Assembly: GCF_001811425.1 (NCBI RefSeq)
Contig: NZ_KV804703.1
Location: 1 to 64,000, forward strand
From: Peptoniphilus_A sp001811425
GTDB taxonomy: Bacteria > Bacillota > Clostridia > Tissierellales > Peptoniphilaceae
Direction of reading: 5' to 3'
Length of the DNA: 64,000 bases
A program made the translations under genes and the position numbers. Below are positions 1-9,351 of this stretch, one piece after another. Position 1 is the stretch's first letter; every line of letters begins with the position of its first letter. Below the pieces are notes generated by a model that did not search any database, was not told where the DNA came from, and was given only the letters and a program-made list of their open reading frames with translations.

Positions 1-3000
1 AAAACCGCTTGAAGCATCGCCACTCGTTGTTACTGTGTATTCTTTACCAGCTAATGTTATTGTTCCATTTTCTTCTCCAGCTTCTTTTACTGTATAAGAA
101 ATTTCTGCGCCCTCATCATTTGTCTTTGGTAAGTTTTCCCATGCGGCTTCACTTTGTCCATTTGCTATTGTCTTTGATTTTCCTTCTAATTTTTCTCCAT
201 CCGCATATAAGTCAAATGTCACATCTGGCTTTACACTTGGTAGTGTTGCACCAGTTTCTGCTGCCCAAACTTTACTTGCCTTTAGGCTTATGTTTTCAAC
301 CTTTGGCATATTTGTAATTTTAAATCCACTAGAAGCATTGCCAGTGACTGCAACATTGTATTCCTTCTCGCCAATTTTAATTAAACCATTGTCTTCGCCA
401 ACTTCCTTCACGCTGTAGGCAATTTCTGTGCCATCAGCATTAAAGCGAGGGAGGTTACTAAAGGTTCCTGTCAAACTATCTTTATTTAATTTAAGGACTT
501 GATCTGTTTCTACTCCGTCCTTCAAAAGCTTAACAGTAACTTCTGGCTTATTGGCATCATCTGGAAGGTTTTTCCAAATTTTTTCAACATCTATGGAGCG
601 AATCTTTCCGATGGTATTGGTAAATTCAAATTTATCAACTGAAGTGTTTAAATCGCCCTTGTACATCTTGGCAGATTCAACTTTTAAGCCTTCCTTGACG
701 CTTGTGTCCTTTACGACTTTTACTACAAGATAATAAACAGTCTTGTCGTACTTATCTCCTTCTTCGACTTTTTCAGGAATAATTTCTCTAAGCTTTAGGA
801 CATGAGTTCCTACTCCACGAAGTTTAAGTTCACTTGTGATACTTCCGTCTGCCTTATTCCTCAAAATATCTAAAGGTTCAAATTTCAAAGCACTAAGATT
901 GACATTGGCATCATCCGTTTTGGCAATGTCCAATTGGAAACTAAAGCTGCCATCACTTAAAGTTGTAAGCTTGCCATTAGTATCCTTCAAAATTTTTGTC
1001 GCACTTAAATTATAAGGACAAGTGATCATTTCATCTTCAATAATTTTAATTTGACCTAAGGTATAAAAATTACTTCCCTCTGTTGGTTCTTTTTTCAAAG
1101 TAAATGGATGGTAGTCCTTATTTATATAATAACCCTCTGGAGCCTTTACTTCTTTTACGGCATATTCCTTGTCATATTGCAAAGCCCAACCGTCTTTATC
1201 TTGATCGGCAACTATAATCGCCTTACCACTATCATCTGTTTTATATGTTGCTACATCTGCACCATCTTTTTGAACAGGCTTCCAATCGCTTCCAACTTTT
1301 TCATAAAGTTTAAATTCTGCACCTTTAAGTGGAATTTGGTAAGCGTCCTTATCGACTTTTTGAATTGTAATAAATGGAATTGTTGCACTGCCTGTAGTAT
1401 CTGATGAAACAGTCTCTGTTGTTGTACTTGTAACCTTACCTTGACCGGAAATTGTCGCCGTATTGCTCAATTTTTGCCTTCCTGTTCCTGTTATAAGGCA
1501 GGTATAAGTTACTTTATAAGGAACTCCATCTGGTATATTTGCCTTTAATACTTTTGTATTGGAATCATAAGTCCACTTCAAATTGTCATCTTTGTCTGTC
1601 TTTATGTTGTGGAATTTTAAGCTTCCATAGACAAGAGACATATTAGAAGACATAGTATCTTCCAAGATCAAAAAGTCATCTTCTGGGAGATAGTCCGTTC
1701 CACTTTGGTTGACTATCAGTCTATAATTGGCAATGGTGTTGCCATTTTCATCCTTTTGTGTGCTTACAGTTTTTGTTTGCGCCTTGTAGGATCGATCCGC
1801 TGTAAATTCATTGGATACAATCCATTCACTGCGACTTTCTTTGGGATCAAGTTTCCATTTTTCACTTAGCGTCCTTGCCGTTGATTTTAAATAAACTTTG
1901 CCTTCTGGATCTTCCAATGCCCTTTTATAAAATTCCGGCACAAATTTCGTCTCATCTTTGGGATCTTTTTTGACCCTATATTGGAATCCCAAAAAGTAAT
2001 ATCCGGGCTCTGCTCCCTCCGGTGGATTTCCTCTCCAAGTTGTCGGCCATGTTTCAATATGTGCCACATAGCCTTCCCCTGTCTCCCTAACAGTCACAGG
2101 AACACTTTCCGTACTGTAGACGCCACTTCCGATGTGGGCCCCTCCGATTAGATTCATTTGAATCTTTCCGTCTTGATCTTTTCCCAGTTCAAAGACATCT
2201 TTATCTAAGCTGATAGCAATATCTCTCGATTTATCTGTAGGGAAGTTTTGAATATAGACTTGACCGCCACACACGGTGAATCCATCAGCGCCGCTCCATC
2301 CATCGCCCCCTTTTTCTATCACCAGTCTTTCAGGATAATAGCGGAAATAATTACCATTTTCCGGATCTTTCTCATCGTATGAATCTGTTGCCGTGATATT
2401 ACCGTGTTTAAAAGAGACAATTGCACCATGATCTTCATAATTAAAATATTTTATGAAATTATGTCCCAGATAATCGTTGAAGTCCGTCTCAAAGGTAATT
2501 TTATAGCGGTGCTTACCAGCTTTCGGATAGAATCCCCCATTCCACTTCTCGCCACCCATACTGTGGAAAAAATTTATTTCTTGTTTAGAGCTACTACCAG
2601 AGAACTCAAATTTTTCTTTGCTTGGGTCTATTTCCTGCCAAGTGTTCGGGGCCCCCTCTACCTCTTCATAGACTTTGATGCTGTCTTTATATATGCTGTC
2701 CAATTTTGACCCCTCGGCGCGATAAAACAGATTGTGATCTGGATAAAAACTTAATATAGACTGGTTTGCTTCATAGCAAGAAGGCACTGTTACAATGCTT
2801 TCCCATTGGAGTCGCCAGCGTGTCCAGTCCATGGTCGGATTAGAGACTTCAACAGCTAAGTCATCTTGTGATTCAGATGTATAGTTGTAAATAATCTCCT
2901 TGTAAGCATCATTCCCGCCATCCACACTGTCATCAGCATTTTTTCTATTTACATAAATGAGTTCTCCTGTAAATATGCTGTTCTTGTACCAAAATAAAGA

Positions 3001-4170
3001 TGTAGAGTAAAGTTCAAAATCTATTTCATAATATAAATTGCCGGCATCTTGAGGCAAAGTATAAATCCAGTAATAAGTACCGTTATACTCTTGTTGAATC
3101 TCATCCAAAGGCACATTGTATTGTTTTACAATCTTCCCGTCTCGATTCTTGCGCACGATATTAAGGCCCCAAATCTTAAGGGGAAGTTTTTGTCCATTCT
3201 TATCTGCATCAAAGCCCAGAACGCTTTCGCTGTTTAATGGCATTCGACCCATTATTTTGGCATTGCCCATATCTCTGTGGAAATATTCATTGAGCTTGAT
3301 GCGAAGGGGAACAAAAGGCCAAACATTGGGGCAGGTCTTGCCATCGCCATAATCACGCCAGATGACAGTAGAAGAATGTTTCTCCTCAACTTCATCCATA
3401 GGAATGATGAGGTCCACATCAAAATAAGGGATGGTAGTAAAGGTCCAATTTTCCGCCTTTTTTTCCGCTTCGTCACACATGACGCTTATGTTGTTCCGAG
3501 TCTTGTCTTCTCCGGCTTCTTTGCCGTGGATTTTGTCGTAATCGACAGTTGCTGTAAATTCAACAAGAATGTCCGTCGTTTCATTCCTTTTAATGGTAGG
3601 AAAAGTAATGGTGAAGGCATTTGTCCGCCCGTTCTCTTCTTTAAATGTAATCTGATGTTGTGCAGGAGTTCCGCCAAGCTGACCCTTGACTTCAAAAGAA
3701 TCTCGATCGAGATTCAAAATATCGCCTAATTGAAGGTCATCGATAGTGACATTGGTCAAATCAGTTGTTTTATCTTTTACGGATATTTCTAGGGTGTATT
3801 TTACTTTGCCTGCCTTTTTTTGTTCTGGTCCATACTTGGAATTAAAACGGATATCAAATCTAGGTTTCTTATCTTCCGGCGGTGTCGGAGGATCTGGAGG
3901 CTTTGGACCATCTGGTTTATCATCTACAACAAAAGTTTCCTTCTTAATCTCATCGCTAAAGGCAATTTCCGTTATCTCTTCTGTCACCTTAAAATCGTTA
4001 TTTATTGTAAATGTAACATTATCTGAACCCTTTAGTTTGTCATAATTTGGGTCTTGTGCATTAAATTTTACAGTTAAAATACCATTTTTAATCTCGTATG
4101 TATTATCTTTAACTGTAACTGTTTGAGGCACTCCGCCTGCTCCATTGTAGGTAACTCTGATGTCAAAGGT
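1..4170 (-). CDS. Cna-B/SpaA-type surface adhesin, main body (out of frame with its own start; runs off window)
   Basis: The frame is open from the poly-G run to the window edge, about 1390 codons with no stop that I can find, and it has no start of its own near the break. It continues the signal-peptide fragment at 4173-4478 if the G run is 9 or 6 long instead of 8. Order from the N-terminal side: an adhesin-like stretch, a proline-rich linker (KPPDPPTPPEDKK, near 3870-3930), a long region with many Trp/Tyr and acidic residues, a SpaA-like domain near 1120-1370 (FITIQKVDKDA, GAEFKLYE, KAPEGYYINK), then at least two Cna_B repeats near 1-620 (VEKIWKNLPDD, YSVKEVGEDNG; SKVWAAETGA, YTVKEAGEENG). 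Such domains form intramolecular isopeptide bonds in cell-wall adhesins and pilins. The C-terminus and any LPXTG anchor lie outside the window. By eye this stretch is richer in G+C than its neighbours. Family assignment is firm; ligand unknown. Confidence 0.85.
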
Positions 4171-4172
4171 CT

Positions 4173-4478
4173 TTATGCCCCCCCCACCATTTCTAGGCCC
4201 TCAGGGATAGTGTAAGTCATATCTCCCTCATCTGGGAATTGATGATCTTGTGTTTCCGAAAAGGTCATGGAGAGTTTGTAGGTGTCTCCCTTTTCAATTT
4301 TTAACTTGCCATCTTTTTCGGGAATTTGTTTTCCCTTGTCGTCTGTCAAGACAACTTCTGTTAGAAATTCTTTCAAATCAGTCTCACTTCTTGCCATAAC
4401 GCCATAGGGCATTTCGCCTACAAGCATGACAATTAGCAAAACCCATGCAATTATTCTTTTGCACAGTCCTCGTCTCAT
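4173..4478 (-). CDS. Adhesin N-terminal fragment: signal peptide, truncated by poly-G frameshift
   Basis: The ATG at 4478 follows an AGGAGG site. The product begins with basic residues and a hydrophobic core (IIAWVLLIVMLVGEM), a secretion signal, then a short adhesin-like domain (FLTEVVLTDDKGKQIPEKDG). It ends as Glu-Met-Val-Gly-Gly-Ala-stop, directly after a run of eight G. One more G, or two fewer, restores the long adhesin frame that follows. In the sequenced state it would yield only a ~100-residue secreted stub. I read this as the OFF state of a phase-variable gene. A sequencing miscount in the homopolymer is the main alternative. Confidence 0.85.
   Translation of the reverse strand: MRRGLCKRIIAWVLLIVMLVGEMPYGVMARSETDLKEFLTEVVLTDDKGKQIPEKDGKLKIEKGDTYKLSMTFSETQDHQFPDEGDMTYTIPEGLEMVGGA
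4178..4185 (-). repeat. Poly-G(8) tract, probable slipped-strand phase switch
   Basis: Eight C on the plus strand (G on the coding strand) fall at codons ~98-100 of the adhesin. The frame is lost exactly here. Homopolymeric G/C tracts of this length early in surface-protein genes are a classic contingency-locus arrangement. At 8 G the gene is OFF; 6 or 9 G would be ON. Confidence 0.75.
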
Positions 4479-4502
4479 ATACTTCCTCCTATTTTTAATT
4501 TT

Positions 4503-4538
4503 TAATATTTGCTCATTTTATATTTAGCAAATATTATA
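4503..4538 (-). promoter_or_regulatory. Adhesin promoter -10 with overlapping perfect inverted repeat (candidate operator)
   Basis: On the minus strand a TATAAT (plus 4533-4538) lies about 55 bases upstream of the adhesin ATG. A perfect 10-bp inverted repeat, TAATATTTGC-N14-GCAAATATTA (4503-4512 and 4527-4536), overlaps this -10 and extends into the 5' leader. The position suits a repressor operator, or an RNA hairpin in the leader. No convincing -35 is visible. Confidence 0.5.
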
Positions 4539-4908
4539 TGCCGAAAAATTTTATTTTTAGAAATTTTTTACACCATAATTATTCAGAAAATTTTTTAATT
4601 TTCATCATATTTTTGTTTTTGCAAAACTTACTAATGATTTTTATGATGTTATTATAAATTTCCTATAATAATTATTATAAAAAATCCTAAAAACAAAAGA
4701 AACTTAATGTACTCAAATGGTACACAAGTGGCTATTCTACTAGCTTCATTTTAGCACTTTCTAATATTTATAACAATAGCTTTACCACAATATTTTTTTC
4801 GTTTACAGGGTTAAAGTGTCCTTGATTTTCAATAGAAAAATTTTTCTTTCTTTATTTTTAAATTAAATTAATTTTTTATCTAATTAAAGTGGTTATTTTG
4901 TATATAAG
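4539..4908. other. AT-rich intergenic stretch
   Basis: Very AT-rich spacer between divergent genes. I see no ORF with a ribosome-binding site, no tRNA and no convincing terminator. A small inverted repeat (TGTAC-N7-GTACA) lies near 4707-4725 and has no known role. Confidence 0.5.
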
Positions 4909-4917
4909 TGGTATAAT
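4909..4917 (+). promoter_or_regulatory. Extended -10 promoter of the repeat-protein gene
   Basis: TGG-TATAAT (extended -10, TGN motif) 25 bases before the start codon. The -35 region is poor, as is common with extended -10 promoters. A GGAGG site follows at 4929-4933. Confidence 0.5.
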
Positions 4918-4941
4918 ATAACTTAATTGGAGGTGTTTATT

Positions 4942-6246
4942 ATGGGCGGTGTAATAGTTGTTGCCATTATTGTAATTCTTTGCTTTATCCTATGGAAAAA
5001 GAATCAAGGCAAAAATACTCCTGCTATCGAAAAATCTATGGAAAGTAGAGAAAAGCCAGCTGATGAAAAGCTACATAAGGCAGAAGATCTTAAAAACCTT
5101 GAAGATTCTGAAAAATCTTTTGAAGTAAGAGAAGAACAAAAATACGATGGATCTAGGAAAAAGGATCGCGGCAAAAAGAGAAGAGAAAAGAGAAGGGCAG
5201 AAGCTGAAGAGATAAAGGAAGCTCCTGCTAGAAGAATTGATGATAAAAAAGTTGAAGCTAAGGCTGAAAAAGTTGAACCAAAAGTAGAAAAAGTTGAACC
5301 AAAAGTAGAAAAAGTTGAACCAAAAAAAGAAGAGGCTAAGGCAAAAGTTAATGAGCCTGTGAAAAAGGTTGAGCCTAAGGTTGATAAAGTTGAAGCCAAG
5401 GCTGAAGTTAAAAAAGAAAGTGCAAAGCCATTGGAAAAATCTGAAGTGAAAGCTGAAAAGGCTCCAGAAAAAACTCAAGCTAAGGCTGAAAAGATTGAGA
5501 AGCCAGTAGAAAAGGTTGAACCAAAAATAGAAGAGGCTAAGACAAAAGTTAATGAACCTGTGAAAAAAGTTGAGCCTAAGGTAGAAAAAGTTGAAGCAAA
5601 AGCTGAAGCTAAAAAAGAAAGTGTAAAACCAGTGGAAAAAGCTGAAGTGAAGGCTGAAAAGATCGAGCCAAAAAAAGAAGAGGCTAAGGCAAAAGTTAAT
5701 GAGCCTGTGAAAAAGCTTGAGCCAAAGGTTGAAAAGGTTGAAACTAAAGCTGAGAAGGCTGAAGTCAAGACTGAAGCTAAAGAAAATATTGAAAAGCCAG
5801 TGGAAAAATCACAAGCACAAAAAATTATTTCTACTAATGAAAAGTACAGCCACATTATAAAAGCCCTAGGCGAAAATCCTTGGGAGCTTGCCAGTGAAAA
5901 GATAAACATCAAGCTTGAAGACCTTAAAACTAAAAAGCCTTTATATGAAAATTATTCACTTGATGATATTAAAAAATCACTTACAAGAGAAAACCTATCT
6001 GAATTTTTAAATATGGTAAAGACTAATCCAACAATCCTAAAGAGAAAGGACAAGGTCACTTACGAATTTACAATTAAAAACCCAGATGAAATCAAAAAAA
6101 TTGCAGAGAGATATTCTCTAAGCTCATCAAATTTTGAAAAGGCAAGTTCTTTATTAACTGTTGACAAGGAAAGCGCAAAGCTCTTAGAAGTCACAGATAT
6201 TTTGACAGAAGGCGAAAAGAGAATTTACATCGAAACAAAATTTTAG
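4942..6246 (+). CDS. Membrane-anchored Lys/Glu/Pro-rich repeat protein, unknown function
   Basis: 434 residues. The ATG at 4942 is chosen over an upstream in-frame TTG because GGAGG sits 8 bases before it. Residues ~2-20 are one hydrophobic segment (VVAIIVILCFILW) followed by Lys/Arg, so the protein is anchored with its bulk probably cytoplasmic, judging by the basic residues after the segment. Residues ~107-292 are low-complexity Lys/Glu/Val/Ala/Pro repeats: three 7-residue KVEPKVE-like units, then three longer units starting at codons 130, 197 and 246. The last ~130 residues form a non-repetitive, probably globular domain (NPWELASEKINIKLEDL, TYEFTIKNPDEIKKIAERY) that I do not recognise. A terminator follows directly, so it is likely monocistronic. 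The overall form resembles spacer-plus-head proteins; function unknown. Confidence 0.85.
   Translation: MGGVIVVAIIVILCFILWKKNQGKNTPAIEKSMESREKPADEKLHKAEDLKNLEDSEKSFEVREEQKYDGSRKKDRGKKRREKRRAEAEEIKEAPARRIDDKKVEAKAEKVEPKVEKVEPKVEKVEPKKEEAKAKVNEPVKKVEPKVDKVEAKAEVKKESAKPLEKSEVKAEKAPEKTQAKAEKIEKPVEKVEPKIEEAKTKVNEPVKKVEPKVEKVEAKAEAKKESVKPVEKAEVKAEKIEPKKEEAKAKVNEPVKKLEPKVEKVETKAEKAEVKTEAKENIEKPVEKSQAQKIISTNEKYSHIIKALGENPWELASEKINIKLEDLKTKKPLYENYSLDDIKKSLTRENLSEFLNMVKTNPTILKRKDKVTYEFTIKNPDEIKKIAERYSLSSSNFEKASSLLTVDKESAKLLEVTDILTEGEKRIYIETKF
5272..5760 (+). repeat. In-frame tandem and interspersed repeats encoding KVEPK/NEPVKKVEPK units
   Basis: Three perfect or near-perfect 21-bp units start at 5272, 5293 and 5314. 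Three copies of a ~78-bp unit (encoding EEAKxKVNEPVKKxEPKVxK) start at 5329, 5530 and 5677, all in the same reading frame. Unit number is likely to vary between strains by recombination or slippage. Confidence 0.8.
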
Positions 6247-6252
6247 TAAAAT

Positions 6253-6286
6253 ATAAAAGTCATAGAGATATGGCTTTTATTTTTTT
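6253..6286 (+). terminator. Intrinsic terminator after the repeat protein
   Basis: A 12-bp stem (6253-6264 with 6269-6280, one G-U pair), GAGA loop and T7 tail. Confidence 0.85.
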
Positions 6287-6373
6287 GCAAAAAATTTTAA
6301 ATGTTTTAAAAATTTAACAAAAACTTTGAAAAATTTTTACTTTTATAGATTAGAATAAGACTGAGGAGAATTT

Positions 6374-6844
6374 ATGAATAACAAAGAAAAACTTGAAGAG
6401 ATCATCGCCTTCTTAAGTGAGAACACGCGATTTGATGAAACAAAAAATTTCATACAACATGGCAACACTTCTGTCTACACTCATGTTATTTCTGTTGCAA
6501 AAAAATCCATTGAAATTGCAGAAAAATATAATCTAGATGTGGACATGGACTCCATGATAAGGGGCGCCCTTCTTCACGACTACTTCCTCTACGATTGGCA
6601 CGATGGCAAGAGGGAAAGGTGGATTCATGGCTTTACTCATCCCATGAAGGCTTATAAAAATGCTAAAAGTGAAATAAACTTAAATCGCCTTGAGAGAGAT
6701 ATTATAACAAAGCACATGTTCCCCCTAACTATTCTTCCGCCAATGTACCTGGAATCTTGGATTGTAACTTACTCTGACAAGTATGTTTCTGCTGTTGAAA
6801 CTCTTTCGTCAAGATTTGTGAAAGTGGGTTTAGAAAATTTATGA
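6374..6844 (+). CDS. HD-domain metal-dependent hydrolase
   Basis: 156 residues; the start ATG follows GAGGAG. The HD signature is visible: a His in the helix near residue 40 (YTHVISVAKKSIEIA), RGALLHDYFLYDW with the His-Asp pair, then a His near HGFTHPMKAYKNA and an Asp in TYSDKYVSA. The family hydrolyses phosphoesters, often of nucleotides; the substrate cannot be told here. The stop codon overlaps the next gene's ATG (ATGA), so the two are translationally coupled. Full length for a minimal HD protein. Confidence 0.85.
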   Translation: MNNKEKLEEIIAFLSENTRFDETKNFIQHGNTSVYTHVISVAKKSIEIAEKYNLDVDMDSMIRGALLHDYFLYDWHDGKRERWIHGFTHPMKAYKNAKSEINLNRLERDIITKHMFPLTILPPMYLESWIVTYSDKYVSAVETLSSRFVKVGLENL

Positions 6845-7569
6845 AAATTTCAGAACTATATCTAATATTTTTTATCTACTCCTTTATTGGCTGGTGCTGG
6901 GAGAGCTTCCCCTGCTCCACTATTGAGCTAGATAGATTTTATAACAGAGGATTTTTAATTGGACCAGCCTGCCCCATCTATGGCATTGGCGCAAGCATAT
7001 CTTACTTGATGCTTAAAAATTTTGACTCAAGTCTTTACATTTTTATTTACTCTGCACTTTTATCCTGCACAATTGAGTACATCATAGGATATTTTTTGGA
7101 GAGATTTTTTCACCAAAGGTGGTGGGACTACAGCGCCTATCCCTTCCAAATTAAAAGCAGGGTTTGCCTATATGGCCTTATAGTTTTTGGCATGGCAAAT
7201 ATTATTATAGTCAAGCATTTTACTCCAGTCATGCTCTTATTTTTATCAGCTGCTGAAGACAGGGTTATTGACTCACTAGCCATAGTATTTACTGCCTTCT
7301 TCGCCATAGACCTTATCTTAACTTTAAATCACCTGCTTGGACTTTCTAAGAGCTTGGAAAAAATTTACTTGGTCCTAAAAGTTAGAAGCGACAACTATTT
7401 TAATTATCTCAACGAGTCAGAGCGTTTGTCCAATTTAAAATTGATGTCGGAATCAAAAAAGTTTAAGGTAAAATTTGAAAGCTTTAATTCAAACTTAAAA
7501 GGCAGAGAAGAAAGTTTTAAGAGAATTAATTACACAAAAATAAAAGACCTATTTAGTGATAATTTTTAA
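6841..7569 (+). CDS. Putative ABC-transporter type IV (CmpB-like) membrane protein
   Basis: 242 residues with about six hydrophobic segments. The motif WCWES near residue 18, then RGFLIGPACPIYGIGA and the aromatic WWDYS stretch, are typical of the CmpB/DUF1113 integral membrane family (PF06541). The family is annotated as a possible ABC permease, but no ATPase is encoded nearby and the role is unproven. The C-terminal ~70 residues are charged and probably cytoplasmic. It begins inside the stop of the HD hydrolase gene, and its end forms part of the terminator stem. Confidence 0.8.
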   Translation: MKISELYLIFFIYSFIGWCWESFPCSTIELDRFYNRGFLIGPACPIYGIGASISYLMLKNFDSSLYIFIYSALLSCTIEYIIGYFLERFFHQRWWDYSAYPFQIKSRVCLYGLIVFGMANIIIVKHFTPVMLLFLSAAEDRVIDSLAIVFTAFFAIDLILTLNHLLGLSKSLEKIYLVLKVRSDNYFNYLNESERLSNLKLMSESKKFKVKFESFNSNLKGREESFKRINYTKIKDLFSDNF

Positions 7570-7590
7570 TAATCACTTAGGTCTTTTTTT
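7542..7590. terminator. Bidirectional terminator between convergent genes
   Basis: AAAGACCTA...GTGAT (7543-7560) pairs with ATCACTTAGGTCTTT (7572-7586), with a small bulge. T7 follows on the plus strand and a T-rich tract on the minus strand, serving the membrane-protein gene and pyk. Confidence 0.8.
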
Positions 7591-7609
7591 ATTGGAATTT
7601 TTTAAATTT

Positions 7610-9343
7610 TTATCTTCTAACAGTTCCATCTACTGGGTCAATAGTTATAATGTCGCCAGTTTTTATTTTTTCTGTAATATCTTTTACTCCAACTATGGCA
7701 GTTTTGCCGAGAGAAATTGCCGCCACTGCTCCATTAGATGTGAAGCCTGCCTCTTCTGTTATAAAGCCAGAAGATTTTTCCATGTAAGGAATCATCCTGC
7801 CGTCAGTTCCCTGGCAGACTATGATGTCCTTGGTCTTAAAGCCATCTTCCAAGTCTTCAATTGTCTTTGCAACTATGGCTCTCGCCTTCTTTTTCTTCTT
7901 TCCTATTGGAGTTCCCCTTCCTAAAATTTCTGAAACACTTTCGATTTTTAGAAGGTTAGTTGAACCGGCTATGCCTGCAGGCACTCCTGCTGTTAGGACA
8001 ACTAAGTCGCCAGACTTTATAAAGCCCTTTGCAACTGCAATCTCCATTGATGCGTCAATTAAGTTGTCTGTGTCCTTGAAGTTTAAAACTTTTACAGGAG
8101 AAATGCCCCAGACAAGGCTTAGTTGATTTTTAATTTTTTCAAAGGGCGTTGATGCAATTATTGGAGTCTCTGGCCTAAATTTTGCAATGGCTCTCGAAGT
8201 GTTGCCTGAAGTTGTGGCTGTGATTATAGCCTCTGCCCCAAGGTCTCTTGCAATTACGCAGGCAGATCTTCCTATGGCGTTAGTCATAGATTTTTCCACA
8301 TCTCTAATTCTATTTTCCAAAATCTCGTCGTGGTCAATAGTATTTTCTGTGTACTCCAAAATTTTTCTCATTGTGACAACTGACTCAAGGGGGTATTTAC
8401 CACTGGCAGTTTCTCCTGAGAGCATGACTGCACTTGTGCCATCAAGAACTGCATTGGCAACATCATTTGTCTCTGCACGAGTTGGCCTTGGGTTTCTTAT
8501 CATGGAGTCCAGCATTTGCGTTGCAGTGATTACAGTCTTGCCAACAATGTTACATTTTTTTATAATTTCCTTTTGCACAATTGGCACAGCTTCTGTCTCG
8601 ATTTCAACGCCCAAATCTCCCCTGGCAACCATTATTCCGTCAGAAACTTCTATTATCTCGTCAATTTCTTCCACTGCCCTTTGTGATTCAATCTTGGAAA
8701 TAATTTTTGTGGTGTAGTCCCTCTCTTCTTCCAAGACCTTTCTTATGGCGAGGACATCTTCTCTTGACCTTACAAAGGAAGCTGCAATGAAGTCAATGTC
8801 TTCCTTGACTCCAAATTTTATATCTTCAATGTCTCTTTCGGTTAGGGCTGGCAGATTTAAGTTGGCACCAGGCACATTAACTCCCTTGTGAGATGAAATG
8901 GCGCCAGAATTTTCCACTTCTGTTATAATTTCTTCGCGACGAATTTCTTTCACCAGAAGCTCCACAAGTCCGTCGTCAATTAAAATTTTGCCGCCCACTC
9001 TTACATCCTTGTAGAGGTCCTTGTAGGAGATGCTGGCAATTTTTTCATTTCCAAGTAAATCCTTGTTAGTTAAAATAAATTCTTCGCCACTTTGAAGAAG
9101 AACTTCTCCATCAATATCACCCAGCCTAATTTCTGGTCCCTTGGTGTCAAGCATTATGCCAATGGGAAGGTCCATTTCTCGCCTTAATTTTTTTATTCTG
9201 TCAATTTTTAGCTTGTGTTCCTGGTGGCTTCCGTGAGAAAAATTAAGTCTTGCAACATTGACGCCCTCTGTGAATAATTTTCTTAAAACTTCTTCACTTT
9301 CACTGGCAGGTCCAATTGTGGCAACAATTTTTGTCTTTTTCAT
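7610..9343 (-). CDS. pyk: Pyruvate kinase with C-terminal PEP-utiliser domain
   Basis: 577 residues. Converts phosphoenolpyruvate and ADP to pyruvate and ATP. Visible signatures: N-terminal TIGPAS and NFSHGSH, the active-site block MVARGDLGVEIE, then TQMLDSM and GTSAVMLSGETASGKYP. Beyond the usual ~470-residue core there is the extra C-terminal domain (SSGFITEEAGFTSNG, TGDIITIDPVDGTVRR) found in Bacillus-type enzymes, where a PEP-utiliser phosphohistidine-like fold is appended. It lies 8 bases downstream of pfkA in the dnaE-pfkA-pyk run, pairing the two regulated kinases of glycolysis in one transcript. Confidence 0.97.
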   Translation of the reverse strand: MKKTKIVATIGPASESEEVLRKLFTEGVNVARLNFSHGSHQEHKLKIDRIKKLRREMDLPIGIMLDTKGPEIRLGDIDGEVLLQSGEEFILTNKDLLGNEKIASISYKDLYKDVRVGGKILIDDGLVELLVKEIRREEIITEVENSGAISSHKGVNVPGANLNLPALTERDIEDIKFGVKEDIDFIAASFVRSREDVLAIRKVLEEERDYTTKIISKIESQRAVEEIDEIIEVSDGIMVARGDLGVEIETEAVPIVQKEIIKKCNIVGKTVITATQMLDSMIRNPRPTRAETNDVANAVLDGTSAVMLSGETASGKYPLESVVTMRKILEYTENTIDHDEILENRIRDVEKSMTNAIGRSACVIARDLGAEAIITATTSGNTSRAIAKFRPETPIIASTPFEKIKNQLSLVWGISPVKVLNFKDTDNLIDASMEIAVAKGFIKSGDLVVLTAGVPAGIAGSTNLLKIESVSEILGRGTPIGKKKKKARAIVAKTIEDLEDGFKTKDIIVCQGTDGRMIPYMEKSSGFITEEAGFTSNGAVAAISLGKTAIVGVKDITEKIKTGDIITIDPVDGTVRR

Positions 9344-9351
9344 AAATCACC

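Noticed and set aside
1108..3729. Plus-strand ORFs of 60-150 codons across the adhesin region
   Set aside because: All are opposite the long open adhesin frame, lack ribosome-binding sites and encode low-complexity or unrecognisable products.
5272..5760. CRISPR-like regular repeats
   Set aside because: The repeats lie in frame inside a protein-coding gene, vary in spacing and have no unique spacers.
5004..5912. Several 130-145-codon minus-strand ORFs rich in Phe, Ser and Leu
   Set aside because: Antisense shadows of the KVEPK repeat gene; low complexity and no ribosome-binding sites.
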